Assembly (NCBI RefSeq): GCF_000731675.1
Contig: NZ_JMIT01000002.1
Coordinates: forward strand, 595,456 to 659,455
Origin: Pseudomonas capeferrum
Lineage (GTDB): Bacteria > Pseudomonadota > Gammaproteobacteria > Pseudomonadales > Pseudomonadaceae
DNA length: 64,000 nt
Direction of reading: 5' to 3'
This document shows positions 25,619-34,350 of the stretch, in pieces (positions within the stretch are counted from its first letter, which is position 1; the number at the start of each line of letters is the position of its first letter). A model generated the notes under the pieces. It made no database searches and was not told the origin of the DNA. It saw only the letters and a list, made by a program, of their open reading frames with translations. The translations under genes were made by a program, and so were the position numbers.

Positions 25619-28246
25619 TCAGCCGGTATTGCGCAGGCCCGCGGCAATGCCCGCCACGGTGACCAGCAAGGCCTGCTCCAGCGGGCTGTCCAGAGCGGCT
25701 TCGCGCCTGCGCGAGCGCGCCAGCAGCTCGGCCTGAAGACGGTGCAGCGGGTCCAGGTAAGTGTTGCGCAGGCTGATGAATTCCAGGGTCTCGGGGCTGT
25801 GCGCCAGTAGCACCGGCTGCCCGGTCAAGCCCAGTACCACCTGGCAGGACTGCGACAATAGGTCGCGCAGGCGCACACCTAAAGGAAGCAACTCCGGTTG
25901 CACCAGACGTTCGTCGTAGGCCTCTGCGATTTGTGCATCGGCCTTGGCCAGCACCATCTCCAGCATGTCGATCCGGGTGCGGAAGAACGGCCATTGTTCG
26001 CGCATCTGCGCCAACAGTTCGCCCTGGCCGCGTTGCAAGGCATTGTTCAAAGCGGTTTCCCAGCCCAGCCAGGCTGGCAGCATCAGGCGCGTCTGGGTCC
26101 AGCCGAAGATCCACGGGATGGCTCGCAGGCTCTCGATGCCGCCGGCGCGGCGCTTGGCCGGGCGGCTGCCCAAAGGCAGGCGCCCCAACTCCTGCTCCGG
26201 CGTCGACTGGCGGAAATACTCGACAAAATCGGGGTTGTCGCGCACCACGCTGCGATACGCCTGCACCCCGTCAGCAGCCAGTTGGTCCATCACCTCACGC
26301 CAGGCAGGCTGCGGCGGGGGTGGCGGTAACAAGGTGGCTTCCAGCACGGCCGCCAGGTACAGGTTGAGGTTTTGTTCGGCGATGCCGGGCAAACCGAACT
26401 TGAAGCGGATCATCTCGCCCTGCTCGGTGGTGCGGAACCGCCCAGCCACCGAGCCCGGTGGCTGCGACAGGATCGCCGCGTGCGCCGGGCCGCCGCCACG
26501 GCCAACGGTGCCGCCACGGCCGTGGAACAACAACAACTCGACTTGATGCTCGCGGCAGATGCGCACCAGGTTTTCCTGGGCCCGGTACTGTGCCCAGGCG
26601 GCTGCCGTGGTGCCGGCGTCCTTGGCGGAGTCGGAATAGCCGATCATCACTTCCTGCGGGCCGCGCAGGCCGGCGCGATAGCCCGGCAGGCCGAGCAGGC
26701 GCTGCATCACCGGGCCGGCGTTGTCCAAGTCGGCCAAGGTCTCGAACAGCGGTACCACGCGCATCGGGCGGGTCAGCCCGGCTTCCTTGAGCAGCAGTTG
26801 CACCGCCAGCACATCCGACGCGGCACCGGCCATGGAGATGACATAGGAGCCCAACGAAGCGGCCGGCGCCGCCGCAATTTCCCGGCAGGTGGCCAGCACC
26901 TCGGCGGTTTCCGCCTGGGGCTGGAAGTGCGCCGGCAGCAGCGGCCGGCGGTTTTTCAGTTCGGCCAGGAGGAACGCGATACGTTGCTCTTCATCCCAGT
27001 CGGCGTAGCGCCCCAAACCCAGGTAATCGGTGATCTCGGTCAGGGCATCGCGGTGCCGGGCAGCGTCCTGGCGCACGTCCAGGCGACCCAGGTACAGGCC
27101 AAAGGTCACGGCACGGCGCAGGCAGTCGAGCAGCGGCCCTTCGGCGATCACGCCCATGCCGCATTCATGCAGCGATTGATAGCACAGCTCCAGCGGCGCG
27201 ATCAGGTCGCGGTTGTCCACCAGCACTTCGGCACCGGCGGGCTGGCTGCTGGTCAAGGCGGCATGCGCCCAGGCGCGGGTCGCCCGCAGGCGCTCACGCA
27301 ATTGTTTGAGCACGGCGCGGTAAGGTTCGGCGCTGTCGCCGACCCGCTCACGCAGCGCGCTGCTGGCGTGTTGCATGGACAATTCTGCAGCCAAGGCGTC
27401 GATATCGCGCAGGAACAGGTCGGCCGCCATCCAGCGCGCCAGCAACAGCACTTCGCGGGTGACTGCGGCCGTGACATTGGGGTTGCCGTCGCGGTCGCCG
27501 CCCATCCAGGAGGCGAAGCGGATCGGTGCGGCCTCCAGCGGCAGGCGCAGGCCGGTGGCATCGTGCAGCGCCTTGTCGACCTTGCGCAGGTGGTTGGGGA
27601 TGGCCTGCCACAAGGAATGCTCGATCACCGCGAAGCCCCACTTGGCCTCGTCCACCGGGGTGGGCCGGGTACGGCGGATCTCTTCGGTGTGCCAGGCTTC
27701 GGCGATCAGCCGGCGCAGGCGCTCGCGCACCTGCTGGCGCTCACCAGGGGTCAGGTCGCGATGGTCCTGGGCTGCCAACTGAGCGGCGATGGCATCGTAC
27801 TTCTGGATCAAGGTGCGCCGCGCGACCTCGGTGGGGTGGGCCGTCAGCACCAGCTGGATATCCAGCTTGGCCAACTGCCGGGCCAAGGCGTCGTTGCCAT
27901 GCCCGGCCTGCTTCAGGCGTGCCAGCAGCTCGGGCAGCACCCGTGCTTCGAACGGCTCTGACTGGTCGGCATCGCGACGGCGGATCAACTGGTACTGCTC
28001 GGCCATGTTGGCCAGGTTGAGAAACTGGTTGAACGCCCGGGCCACTGGCAGCAAGTCTTCATCGGCCAGGTCCGCCAGGGTCGAGCTCAATTGCTCGCCA
28101 GCCACCCGGCGGTCGGCCTTGGCGCTGTGACGAATGGCTTCGATCTTCTGCAAAAACGCATCCCCGTGCTGCTGACGAATGGTTTCGCCGAGCAACTCCC
28201 CCAACACATGGACATCTTCACGCAAACGCACATCGATATCGGTCAT
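25619..28246 (-). CDS. ppc: Phosphoenolpyruvate carboxylase
   Basis: Ppc makes oxaloacetate from PEP and bicarbonate, an anaplerotic step. The 875-residue product carries the catalytic histidine in [13 protein letters not shown] (H137), [24 protein letters not shown], the glycine-rich [14 protein letters not shown] and the C-terminal [10 protein letters not shown]. The start at 28246 follows GAGAGG. A second frame reaches further upstream but adds about 100 residues unlike the family. It diverges from the small gene at 28428. Confidence 0.97.
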   Translation of the reverse strand: MTDIDVRLREDVHVLGELLGETIRQQHGDAFLQKIEAIRHSAKADRRVAGEQLSSTLADLADEDLLPVARAFNQFLNLANMAEQYQLIRRRDADQSEPFEARVLPELLARLKQAGHGNDALARQLAKLDIQLVLTAHPTEVARRTLIQKYDAIAAQLAAQDHRDLTPGERQQVRERLRRLIAEAWHTEEIRRTRPTPVDEAKWGFAVIEHSLWQAIPNHLRKVDKALHDATGLRLPLEAAPIRFASWMGGDRDGNPNVTAAVTREVLLLARWMAADLFLRDIDALAAELSMQHASSALRERVGDSAEPYRAVLKQLRERLRATRAWAHAALTSSQPAGAEVLVDNRDLIAPLELCYQSLHECGMGVIAEGPLLDCLRRAVTFGLYLGRLDVRQDAARHRDALTEITDYLGLGRYADWDEEQRIAFLLAELKNRRPLLPAHFQPQAETAEVLATCREIAAAPAASLGSYVISMAGAASDVLAVQLLLKEAGLTRPMRVVPLFETLADLDNAGPVMQRLLGLPGYRAGLRGPQEVMIGYSDSAKDAGTTAAAWAQYRAQENLVRICREHQVELLLFHGRGGTVGRGGGPAHAAILSQPPGSVAGRFRTTEQGEMIRFKFGLPGIAEQNLNLYLAAVLEATLLPPPPPQPAWREVMDQLAADGVQAYRSVVRDNPDFVEYFRQSTPEQELGRLPLGSRPAKRRAGGIESLRAIPWIFGWTQTRLMLPAWLGWETALNNALQRGQGELLAQMREQWPFFRTRIDMLEMVLAKADAQIAEAYDERLVQPELLPLGVRLRDLLSQSCQVVLGLTGQPVLLAHSPETLEFISLRNTYLDPLHRLQAELLARSRRREAALDSPLEQALLVTVAGIAAGLRNTG

Positions 28247-28427
28247 TGGCCCTCTCTGTGGCGCAGCCTTGGCGCACTCGTTCAGGAAACAGCACTGGGC
28301 CAAGAGTGCCCACAGCCAAGCGTCGATGGCAAGCGCCCCAGCCAAGCCGCGATCGGCAAAGCAAACTAAAGTGCAAGCAGAGCACTCCGATGCAATGCAG
28401 CCTTTCGAGGCGTTGACAGAGGTCATC

Positions 28428-28772
28428 ATGAAAATCCGTGAACTCGCCCAGCACTGGGAACAGAATGCCGCAGGTACCCTGAGCCGTACCGGCCATGTAC
28501 TGCATCTGGACCTGGAGTCGGAGGCGCGCCTGGCCGCGCTGATCGACATGTACCCCAAACGTACCGCCGAAGAACTGCTCGGCGAACTGGTGGCGGCAGC
28601 CCTTGAGGAACTGGAAGCCAGCTTCCCTTATGTACAGGGGCGCCAGGTTATCGCCACCGATGAAGAAGGTGACCCACTGTTCGAAGACATCGGCCCTACC
28701 CCGCGTTTTCTGTCGTTGTCTCGCCGTCACCTGCATGAACTCAGCAGCACTGCTGACGACAGCGAAACATAA
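28428..28772 (+). CDS. Small conserved acidic protein (pilin-assembly-like annotation)
   Basis: A 114-residue acidic cytoplasmic protein starting [20 protein letters not shown], with [31 protein letters not shown] in the middle. Such proteins are often labelled pilin assembly protein in pseudomonads, but no direct evidence is visible here, and I treat the function as unknown. An agagg ribosome site lies before the ATG. It diverges from ppc and is followed by a hairpin at 28788-28810. Confidence 0.75.
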   Translation: MKIRELAQHWEQNAAGTLSRTGHVLHLDLESEARLAALIDMYPKRTAEELLGELVAAALEELEASFPYVQGRQVIATDEEGDPLFEDIGPTPRFLSLSRRHLHELSSTADDSET

Positions 28773-28787
28773 CCACCCCACCCCCTG

Positions 28788-28810
28788 TTCCGGGCCTGCA
28801 AGGCCCGGAA
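28788..28810 (+). terminator. Hairpin after the small acidic protein gene
   Basis: Perfect 10-bp stem TTCCGGGCCT / AGGCCCGGAA with loop GCA, 16 bases past the stop at 28772. No U-tract follows, so it may be a weak terminator or an mRNA 3' end protector. Confidence 0.6.
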
Positions 28811-28894
28811 TACCGCCCATGGCGCTGAAAGTTCCGGGCAAACCTCACTGACCAATCAGTCAGAAAAAGTTATCCGTCAACGGCACTTTTTTCT

Positions 28895-28922
28895 GAACTA
28901 TTCGAAAAACGCCCGAGTCCGA
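28895..28922 (+). promoter_or_regulatory. Candidate AlgU (sigma-22) promoter of the lipoprotein operon
   Basis: GAACTA (28895-28900), a 17-base spacer, then TCCGA (28918-28922). The known AlgU consensus is GAACTT, 16-17 bases, TCTGA, so the match is close. It lies about 125 bases before the first lipoprotein start. The P. aeruginosa lptF operon, the apparent counterpart, is reported as AlgU-dependent, which supports the reading. Confidence 0.5.
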
Positions 28923-29047
28923 GCAAATAGCCATCACGCTAAAACCCTGCACACTGCCCTCGTGCACCGTTCAGCTGAAGTACACGGCAACTGTCAGGGA
29001 ATAAGCGATGGACTGCTACGGACATCGTCGTTATCAGGAGTGATCCA

Positions 29048-29461
29048 ATGGAGCTGACCACCATGAAGACCCGCACTTTCAAACCCTCATCCACTCATGT
29101 GCGCGGGTTCAAGCTGGCCGCGCTGGCCCTGGGCAGTAGCCTGGTCCTGGCCGGTTGTGCGGGCAACCCGCCCACCGAGCAGTATGCCGTTACCCAGTCC
29201 GCCGTGAACTCTGCCGTCAGCGCCGGCGGTACCGAGTTCGCTGCCGTTGAAATGAAAGCGGCCCAGGACAAGTTCAAGCAGGCTGAAATCGCCATGCATG
29301 ACAAGAAGTACGACGACGCCAAGCGTCTGGCCGAACAAGCCGAATGGGACGCCCGCCTCGCCGAACGCAAGGCTCAGGCGGCCAAGGCCCAGAAGGCCGT
29401 GCAGGATGCCCGCCAGGGCGTTCAGGACGTACGTGAGGAAGGCCTGCGCAGCGCTCAGTGA
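29048..29461 (+). CDS. DUF4398 lipoprotein
   Basis: A 137-residue lipoprotein. A basic N-region and hydrophobic core FKLAALALGSSLVLAGCAGN give a lipobox LAGC near residue 37. The mature protein is a charged helix (AAQDKFKQAEIAMHDKKYDD, LAEQAEWDARLAERKAQAA) with a coiled-coil pattern, as in DUF4398. AGGAG lies 8 bases before the ATG at 29048; an internal ATG at 29063 is less well served. The OmpA-like gene follows 50 bases later, and the next gene carries a related DUF4398-type helix, so these act as a pair. Likely anchored in the outer membrane. Confidence 0.82.
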   Translation: MELTTMKTRTFKPSSTHVRGFKLAALALGSSLVLAGCAGNPPTEQYAVTQSAVNSAVSAGGTEFAAVEMKAAQDKFKQAEIAMHDKKYDDAKRLAEQAEWDARLAERKAQAAKAQKAVQDARQGVQDVREEGLRSAQ

Positions 29462-29511
29462 GCCCTGCCCGACTTCCCTTAGCCTTCGCACTCGATCAAA
29501 GGATGAACACT

Positions 29512-30300
29512 ATGCGCAAACACGTCATGATTCCCGCCCTGCTGGCCCTGAGCGTCGGTCTTGCTGCCTGCTCGCACGACCCGAACGCCAACCTTGAATC
29601 GGCCCGCACCAACTTCTCCGCGCTGCAGAGCGACCCGCAGTCGAGCAAGGTCGCGGCGCTGGAAACCAAGGATGCCCAGGACTGGCTGAACAAGGCCGAC
29701 AAGGCCTACATGGATCGCGAGGACCAGAAAAAGGTCGACCAACTCGCCTATCTGACCAACCAGCGGGTCGAGGTCGCCAAGCAGACCATCGCCCTGCGCA
29801 CCGCCGAAGGCGAACTGAAAAACGCCTCCGCCCAACGCGCCCAGGCCAAACTGGATGCCCGCGATGCGCAGATCGCCAAGCTGCAGGACAGCCTCAATGC
29901 CAAGCAGACCGACCGCGGTACGCTGGTCACCTTCGGCGACGTGCTGTTCGACTTCAACAAGGCCGTGCTCAAGAGCAACGCCTACCCCAACGTGACCAAA
30001 CTGGCCCAGTTCCTTCAGGAAAACCCGGAGCGCAAGGTGATCGTAGAGGGCTACACCGACAGCGTCGGTTCGGCCAACTACAACCAGACCCTCTCCGAGC
30101 GCCGCGCCGCTGCCGTGCGCATGGCGCTGGTACGTGCAGGCGTAGACCCAGCACGCATCGTCGCTCAGGGCTACGGCAAGGAGTACCCGGTGGCTGACAA
30201 CGGCAGCAACTCGGGCCGTGCACAGAACCGTCGGGTAGAGGTGACCATCTCCAACGACAACCAGCCGGTGGCACCGCGCTCGGTGAGCCAGGCGCAGTAA
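29512..30300 (+). CDS. lptF: OmpA-family lipoprotein, LptF-like
   Basis: A 262-residue outer-membrane lipoprotein. The signal peptide MRKHVMIPALLALSVGLAAC ends in a lipobox. A helical DUF4398-like part (residues 25-130) is followed by an OmpA C-terminal peptidoglycan-binding domain: LFDFNKAVLKSN, VEGYTDSVGSANYNQTLSERRAAAV and NRRVEVTI. The start at 29512 follows AAAGGA; an ATG at 29503 is too close to that site. In P. aeruginosa the counterpart LptF is AlgU-controlled and aids survival under envelope stress; the AlgU-like promoter upstream agrees. A strong terminator follows. Confidence 0.88.
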   Translation: MRKHVMIPALLALSVGLAACSHDPNANLESARTNFSALQSDPQSSKVAALETKDAQDWLNKADKAYMDREDQKKVDQLAYLTNQRVEVAKQTIALRTAEGELKNASAQRAQAKLDARDAQIAKLQDSLNAKQTDRGTLVTFGDVLFDFNKAVLKSNAYPNVTKLAQFLQENPERKVIVEGYTDSVGSANYNQTLSERRAAAVRMALVRAGVDPARIVAQGYGKEYPVADNGSNSGRAQNRRVEVTISNDNQPVAPRSVSQAQ

Positions 30301-30317
30301 GGCTGGCTAGTTGAATG

Positions 30318-30348
30318 AAAAAACCCCGCCTTGATGGCGGGGTTTTTC
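30318..30348 (+). terminator. Strong terminator after lptF-like gene
   Basis: Stem AAAAACCCCGCC / GGCGGGGTTTTT with a 5-base loop, 18 bases past the stop. The A-rich left arm and U-tract make it functional in both directions, and it also ends the convergent minus-strand operon that finishes at 30395. Confidence 0.93.
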
Positions 30349-30394
30349 ATTGGTCTGCCCGCGAAAGGTCAGGTGCAGCAACGCAGATTGCAGC

Positions 30395-30721
30395 TCACTG
30401 CACCTGCTGCGGTGTGTCCTCGCCCATGCAACGCACCGCACGCTTGCGGTCGTCGACCAGCACGCCGGTCAGGCCTTTCTGTTGGGTATCGAACAGCACC
30501 AGCACACCGTCCACGCACTGGGCCACCTGTGGGGCCGGGTCGAGCGAGACTTTGTAATCCTCGCCTGGCAGGGTCTTGAGCATGGTGAAATCCTGCAGCA
30601 ACAGGGCGTCTTCAGGCTTGGCGAAATGCAGGTAACCGTAGTACCAGAGGGCCCCCACCGTCACGATGATGCTGCCGACGCCGGTCAGGATCAGCGGGAT
30701 GGCGTTGCGTTCTTCACTCAT
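30395..30721 (-). CDS. Small membrane-anchored hypothetical protein
   Basis: A 108-residue protein with one N-terminal membrane helix (IPLILTGVGSIIVTVGALWYYG, residues 8-29) and a periplasmic tail DYKVSLDPAPQVAQCVDGVL with two cysteines. The ATG overlaps the stop of the alpha/beta hydrolase gene (ATGA), so translation is coupled to it. I recognise no named domain. Its position at the end of the hydrolase transcript suggests an envelope role. Confidence 0.72.
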   Translation of the reverse strand: MSEERNAIPLILTGVGSIIVTVGALWYYGYLHFAKPEDALLLQDFTMLKTLPGEDYKVSLDPAPQVAQCVDGVLVLFDTQQKGLTGVLVDDRKRAVRCMGEDTPQQVQ

Positions 30722-31641
30722 TGCTTGTTCTTCTCGTCAGGGTAATTGGGCACTTCGGCAAGCCGCCGCAGGCCGTTGAAATGACTCGGGTCGTCCAAAA
30801 AGCGCAGCATCACCTGGCGCCACACCGGGTCAGCGAAGGTCTGCACATGGCCGCCACGGATCAGTTGCAGTACCCGCGGCGGTGGCGCGTGCTGGTACAG
30901 GCGGATGCCGTTGTCCATCGGCACCAGGTGGTCGTCGATACTGTGGAAGAACAGCTTCGGCGGGCCGTCCAGGCGCTCGACCGAACGGATCGCACTGTCA
31001 CCGTCGGGCACCAGCCACGACAGCGGCACCTGCAACGGCCAGGTCATCCACGACGTACTCAGGGCAAACCGCCCGACCGCACGGTAGCTGGCCGGCACGC
31101 CATCGAACACCAGTGCGCTGAAGCGCTGGCGCTGCTCGGGGTGGGCCGCCAGGTAGTGGATGGCCATGGCGCCGCCCAGGCTCTGCCCCAGCAGCACCAG
31201 TGGCTTGCCCTTGACCTCGGGCGCCTGGTCCAGCCAGCCCAAGGCCGCCGCAATGTCCTGGTAGACCTCCGGCAAACCCGGTTTGCCCTGAGACAGCCCA
31301 TAACCCCGGTAGTCGACCATCAGTACCTGGTAACCCTGCTCCGGCAGCCAGTAGCTGCCCCCCAGATGGCCGGCCAGGTTGCCGCCGTTGCCATGCAGGT
31401 GCAACACCGTGCCCTTGACCTCGACACCGGCCTTGGCCGGCAGCCACCAGCCATGCAGGCGCAAACCGTCGGCGGTGGTCAGAGTAACGTCACGGTATTC
31501 CAGCTTGGCCCTTTCCGGCGTGAACGGTTGGCCCGGCTCGGGGTAGAACAACAGGCTGCTGCACCCGCTCAGGCCCAGCAGGAGCACACCGAGTACCAGC
31601 AGGCGGCAGCGCTCAGAGAATGTTCGCGTAGTCGGCTTCAA
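30718..31641 (-). CDS. Alpha/beta hydrolase, lipoprotein-type
   Basis: A 307-residue serine hydrolase of the YfhR/BEM46 type. The N-terminus (RLLVLGVLLLGLSGCSS) is a lipoprotein signal with lipobox LSGC. The catalytic serine is in LLGQSLGGAMAIHY; the oxyanion segment LHLHGNGGNLAGHL precedes it, with Asp in HSIDDHLVP and His in RGGHVQTFAD completing the triad. The start codon at 31641 appears to be TTG and overlaps the DUF1704 gene, so it is uncertain. Substrate unknown, likely an ester in the periplasm. Confidence 0.8.
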   Translation of the reverse strand: MKPTTRTFSERCRLLVLGVLLLGLSGCSSLLFYPEPGQPFTPERAKLEYRDVTLTTADGLRLHGWWLPAKAGVEVKGTVLHLHGNGGNLAGHLGGSYWLPEQGYQVLMVDYRGYGLSQGKPGLPEVYQDIAAALGWLDQAPEVKGKPLVLLGQSLGGAMAIHYLAAHPEQRQRFSALVFDGVPASYRAVGRFALSTSWMTWPLQVPLSWLVPDGDSAIRSVERLDGPPKLFFHSIDDHLVPMDNGIRLYQHAPPPRVLQLIRGGHVQTFADPVWRQVMLRFLDDPSHFNGLRRLAEVPNYPDEKNKQ

Positions 31642-32890
31642 TGCGATCCAGGCTCAGGTGGTTGAGGAAGTTGGAGAAGCACATCCAGGCCGACAGCGCG
31701 TTGAGGTCACGGAACTGTTCGGGCAAGTACTTGGGCGGTTCCACCAGCCCTTCCTCGACCAGTTGGCGCAGGGTGCGCATGTCTTCCAGGGTGGTCTTGC
31801 CACAGAACAGCAGCGGGATCTGCTCGAGCTTGCCCTTCTTCACGGCCAACTGAATGTAGTTGTAAACCATGATGAAGCCCTTGAGGTAGGACAAGTCCTT
31901 GGTGAATGGCAGCCCATTGGGCACCGAGCCGCGGAACACCCGGCTGGCGTTGCTGTAGCTCTGCGCCATTTCAAAGCCCTGGGCGCGGAAAAACTCGAAT
32001 ACCTGAAGGAAATCGGCGCCTTCCTCGACCATGTGGATGGCGCGCGTGCGGTTGGTGAGCTTGCGCAGGCGGCTGGGGTAAGAGGCGAAGGCAATCACCT
32101 CCATGAGAATCGCCAGCCCTTCCTGGGTCACCGTCGACGAGGGTGGCCCTTTGGCCAGGAAGGTGCAGATCGGCTGGTTGAGGCCGTTGAGCGTGGTGCC
32201 GACATGCACCAGCCCCTCGTGCACCTCCAGCGCACGCACGTCGCGGCTGTTGAACATGGCGTCGGCGCGCACCTTGATGTAGTCGGCCCCTGCCGCTGCG
32301 TCGGCGACGATGCCGTCGGACTCGAACACACGGATAGTTTCTTCGGCCTCGCCGAACACCTTGTTCAGGCGGCGCTGGAGGATGTCCACGGCCTCCTTGG
32401 CGGTCAGGTTCTTCGGCTCGTCCTTGAGGTCGCCACGGCCATCGATGTTGTTCAGGTAGTCCGAAAGCATCAGGCCCAGGTCGGCCAAGGTCGGGTCACC
32501 GGCATGGAAGGCGTCGGAGGCGGCGCCGTAGAGCTCCTGCGAGATCAGCCCGAAGTCTTCAGTGCCACGCGCCTCGAGCATGCGCACCACCATGCGGTAC
32601 TCCTTGCACATGCGCCGCATGATCTGCCCGACCGGGTTGAACTGGCCCAGCCGGCGGGTGATGTCGCGCTCGATGCTCTGGAATTCGGCCTTGACCGCAC
32701 TGGAGTCGAACGACAACGGGCGCGACTGGTAATAGGCGCGGTCTACGGCAGGTGGCTCTTTGCCCTTGGCCTTGAGGAAGCCGTGGCGGATGTTGTCGTC
32801 CCACTTCACTGCATCGAGCACACGAATGGGGGTCTGCGCCGCGACGATGCGGTCGGACAGTGCACGGATGGTCTGTTGGTACTCGTCCAC
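31613..32890 (-). CDS. DUF1704 / QEGLA-motif protein, putative metallopeptidase fold
   Basis: A 425-residue protein of the DUF1704 family, often annotated as flavohemoglobin expression-modulating QEGLA motif protein. It shows EVHEGLVHVGTTLNG and TQEGLAILMEV in succession. HEGLVH fits an HExxxH zinc signature and QEGLA supplies a further glutamate, as in the eukaryotic MATCAP/KIAA0895 relatives. The start is set at GTG 32890, six bases after AAGGAG; the frame extends to 32923 but that would precede the ribosome site. The hydrolase gene overlaps the 3' end. Function in bacteria is not established. Confidence 0.8.
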   Translation of the reverse strand: MDEYQQTIRALSDRIVAAQTPIRVLDAVKWDDNIRHGFLKAKGKEPPAVDRAYYQSRPLSFDSSAVKAEFQSIERDITRRLGQFNPVGQIMRRMCKEYRMVVRMLEARGTEDFGLISQELYGAASDAFHAGDPTLADLGLMLSDYLNNIDGRGDLKDEPKNLTAKEAVDILQRRLNKVFGEAEETIRVFESDGIVADAAAGADYIKVRADAMFNSRDVRALEVHEGLVHVGTTLNGLNQPICTFLAKGPPSSTVTQEGLAILMEVIAFASYPSRLRKLTNRTRAIHMVEEGADFLQVFEFFRAQGFEMAQSYSNASRVFRGSVPNGLPFTKDLSYLKGFIMVYNYIQLAVKKGKLEQIPLLFCGKTTLEDMRTLRQLVEEGLVEPPKYLPEQFRDLNALSAWMCFSNFLNHLSLDRIEADYANIL

Positions 32891-32923
32891 TGAGGACTCC
32901 TTGCTAGAGGGCACTACAGGCAA

Positions 32924-33472
32924 CTACTTGCCGCTGCGCTGGAAGCGCGCCACCTCGACGAACAGGTCGGAGTTGGCCGGGTCGTCCAGATAGGCCAGCA
33001 CCCGCGCCGATGGGCTGTCGATCAGCACGCCCTCACCATTGTCTTCCGGCACCTCGGTGCTGCGCCCAGTCAGTTCTTTCTTCTCGACAGCCTGCTGCAC
33101 CTGCTCGACATCGAGGTTGTACACCACCAGTTCCTTGCCATCGATGACTTCGAAACCGCCAATCAGGAAATTACCGCCCAGGCGCTTGGGCACGCCGGCC
33201 GAGAGGTACCAGCGATTGCCGTGGCGCGACACGGTGAACACATACGCTTCGGGGGCCTTGCCCTTGGCCGTGGCCACGGCCTTGTAGGCATCGCCGCCAC
33301 TGCGGCTGATCGCAAGTTTCAGCGGCTCGCCCCAGGCGTCCTTGCTGCTCCATTTGCCGAGCAGAGCCTTGGGCGCGGCCTGGTTGCTCGGCAACGGCTC
33401 GTGAAAGGTCACCAGACAACCGCCTAGCAGCAGGAATGACAGAGTCAACAACACCACACGCCAGGCTTTCAT
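32924..33472 (-). CDS. Hypothetical lipoprotein
   Basis: A 182-residue lipoprotein precursor. The signal MKAWRVVLLTLSFLLLGGCLV ends in lipobox LGGC (C19). The mature part (LLGKWSSKDAWGEPLKLAIS, FTVSRHGNRWYLSAGVPK, GGFEVIDGKELVVYNLD) looks like a small beta-rich domain with no enzyme motif. AAGGAG lies before the ATG. It sits between the tetR-like gene upstream and the DUF1704 gene downstream, all on the minus strand with short gaps, so these may form one transcript. Confidence 0.78.
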   Translation of the reverse strand: MKAWRVVLLTLSFLLLGGCLVTFHEPLPSNQAAPKALLGKWSSKDAWGEPLKLAISRSGGDAYKAVATAKGKAPEAYVFTVSRHGNRWYLSAGVPKRLGGNFLIGGFEVIDGKELVVYNLDVEQVQQAVEKKELTGRSTEVPEDNGEGVLIDSPSARVLAYLDDPANSDLFVEVARFQRSGK

Positions 33473-33502
33473 CAGGTTCTCCTTGAAAATTCAGGTCTGT
33501 GC

Positions 33503-34219
33503 TCAGGCCGATGCCAACACCAGGTGCAGGTAACGGGTAAGCATAGCGAGCATCTGCCCATCGGCTTGCGCGTTCGCATCCTTGAGCAGGCCCTGATATT
33601 CCATCTGCTCGATAATCGCCGTCAACATCTGGGCGTCCTGTTCCGGTTGCCGCGACCCGACCACCTGCAGCAACTGTCGGGTACCGTGCAGAAGGATCTG
33701 CTCGTGGGCGCACACCAGTTCGGCCAGACGTGGGCACAGCAGCGCCTCCTGGCGGAATGCCTGCTCGGCCATGAGGAAGTCGCGGCGATTGAGCAACTGG
33801 CGGGACACATAGTCAGCGGTCATGCGCGCCACTTCGTCGGCCAGCCGCGCCCTCGCCTGCGGGCTGCCATCACCCTGGGCCAGCATCTGGCGCAGCACTA
33901 CCTCAGTGTTGGCCCAGAGCTTGGCCATGTAGGCGGCGCTGCGCTCGACGTACTGGGCGAAGGTATCGGTGAGCAGGTCCTCGATGTCCTTGAAGTAATA
34001 GGTGGTGGCCGACAATGGCACACCCGCCTCGGCGGCCACCGCGCGGTGGCGCACACCACGTACACCATCGCGCACGACGATGCGCATGGCGGCGTCGAGG
34101 ATCAGTTGGCGGCGCTGCTCGCTGCCTTGGCGGGCAGTCTTGCGGCCTTGGTATTGCACGCTTTCGGCGACGGCGGTGGCGATGCCGGCGGCGCCTTGCG
34201 GGGCGATTACGGGGGACAC
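33503..34219 (-). CDS. TetR-family transcriptional regulator
   Basis: A 238-residue regulator. After a 30-residue Ala/Gln-rich head, the helix-turn-helix is SEQRRQLILDAAMRIVVRDG, GVRGVRHRAVAAEAGVPLSATTYYF, with the TTYYF recognition-helix end. The C-terminal domain (VARMTADYVSRQLLNRRDFL) would bind a ligand. The start at 34219 is a GTG with gaggt upstream. It heads the run of lipoprotein, DUF1704 and hydrolase genes on the same strand and may regulate them, but I see no clear operator. Confidence 0.85.
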   Translation of the reverse strand: MSPVIAPQGAAGIATAVAESVQYQGRKTARQGSEQRRQLILDAAMRIVVRDGVRGVRHRAVAAEAGVPLSATTYYFKDIEDLLTDTFAQYVERSAAYMAKLWANTEVVLRQMLAQGDGSPQARARLADEVARMTADYVSRQLLNRRDFLMAEQAFRQEALLCPRLAELVCAHEQILLHGTRQLLQVVGSRQPEQDAQMLTAIIEQMEYQGLLKDANAQADGQMLAMLTRYLHLVLASA

Positions 34220-34313
34220 GGGGTTACCTCACGGACGGTGTGCTGGCTGCGACGGCCCTTGCGCAGGTTTACCCGCGAAAAAGCGCGCACTGACAACATA
34301 AAGCTTCAGGCAC

Positions 34314-34341
34314 GAAAAAGCCGCCCCTAGAGGCGGCTTTC
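34314..34341 (-). terminator. Terminator after lysS
   Basis: Stem AAAGCCGCC / GGCGGCTTT with a CCTAG-type loop, continuing into TTTTTCG on the minus strand. It lies about 10 bases past the lysS stop and fits a Rho-independent terminator. Confidence 0.85.
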
Positions 34342-34350
34342 TCAGATCAC

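Noticed and set aside
34253..34281. Further REP copy near the lysS terminator
   Set aside because: TTTACCCGCGAAAAA resembles part of a REP, but the second arm is missing, so it was not called.
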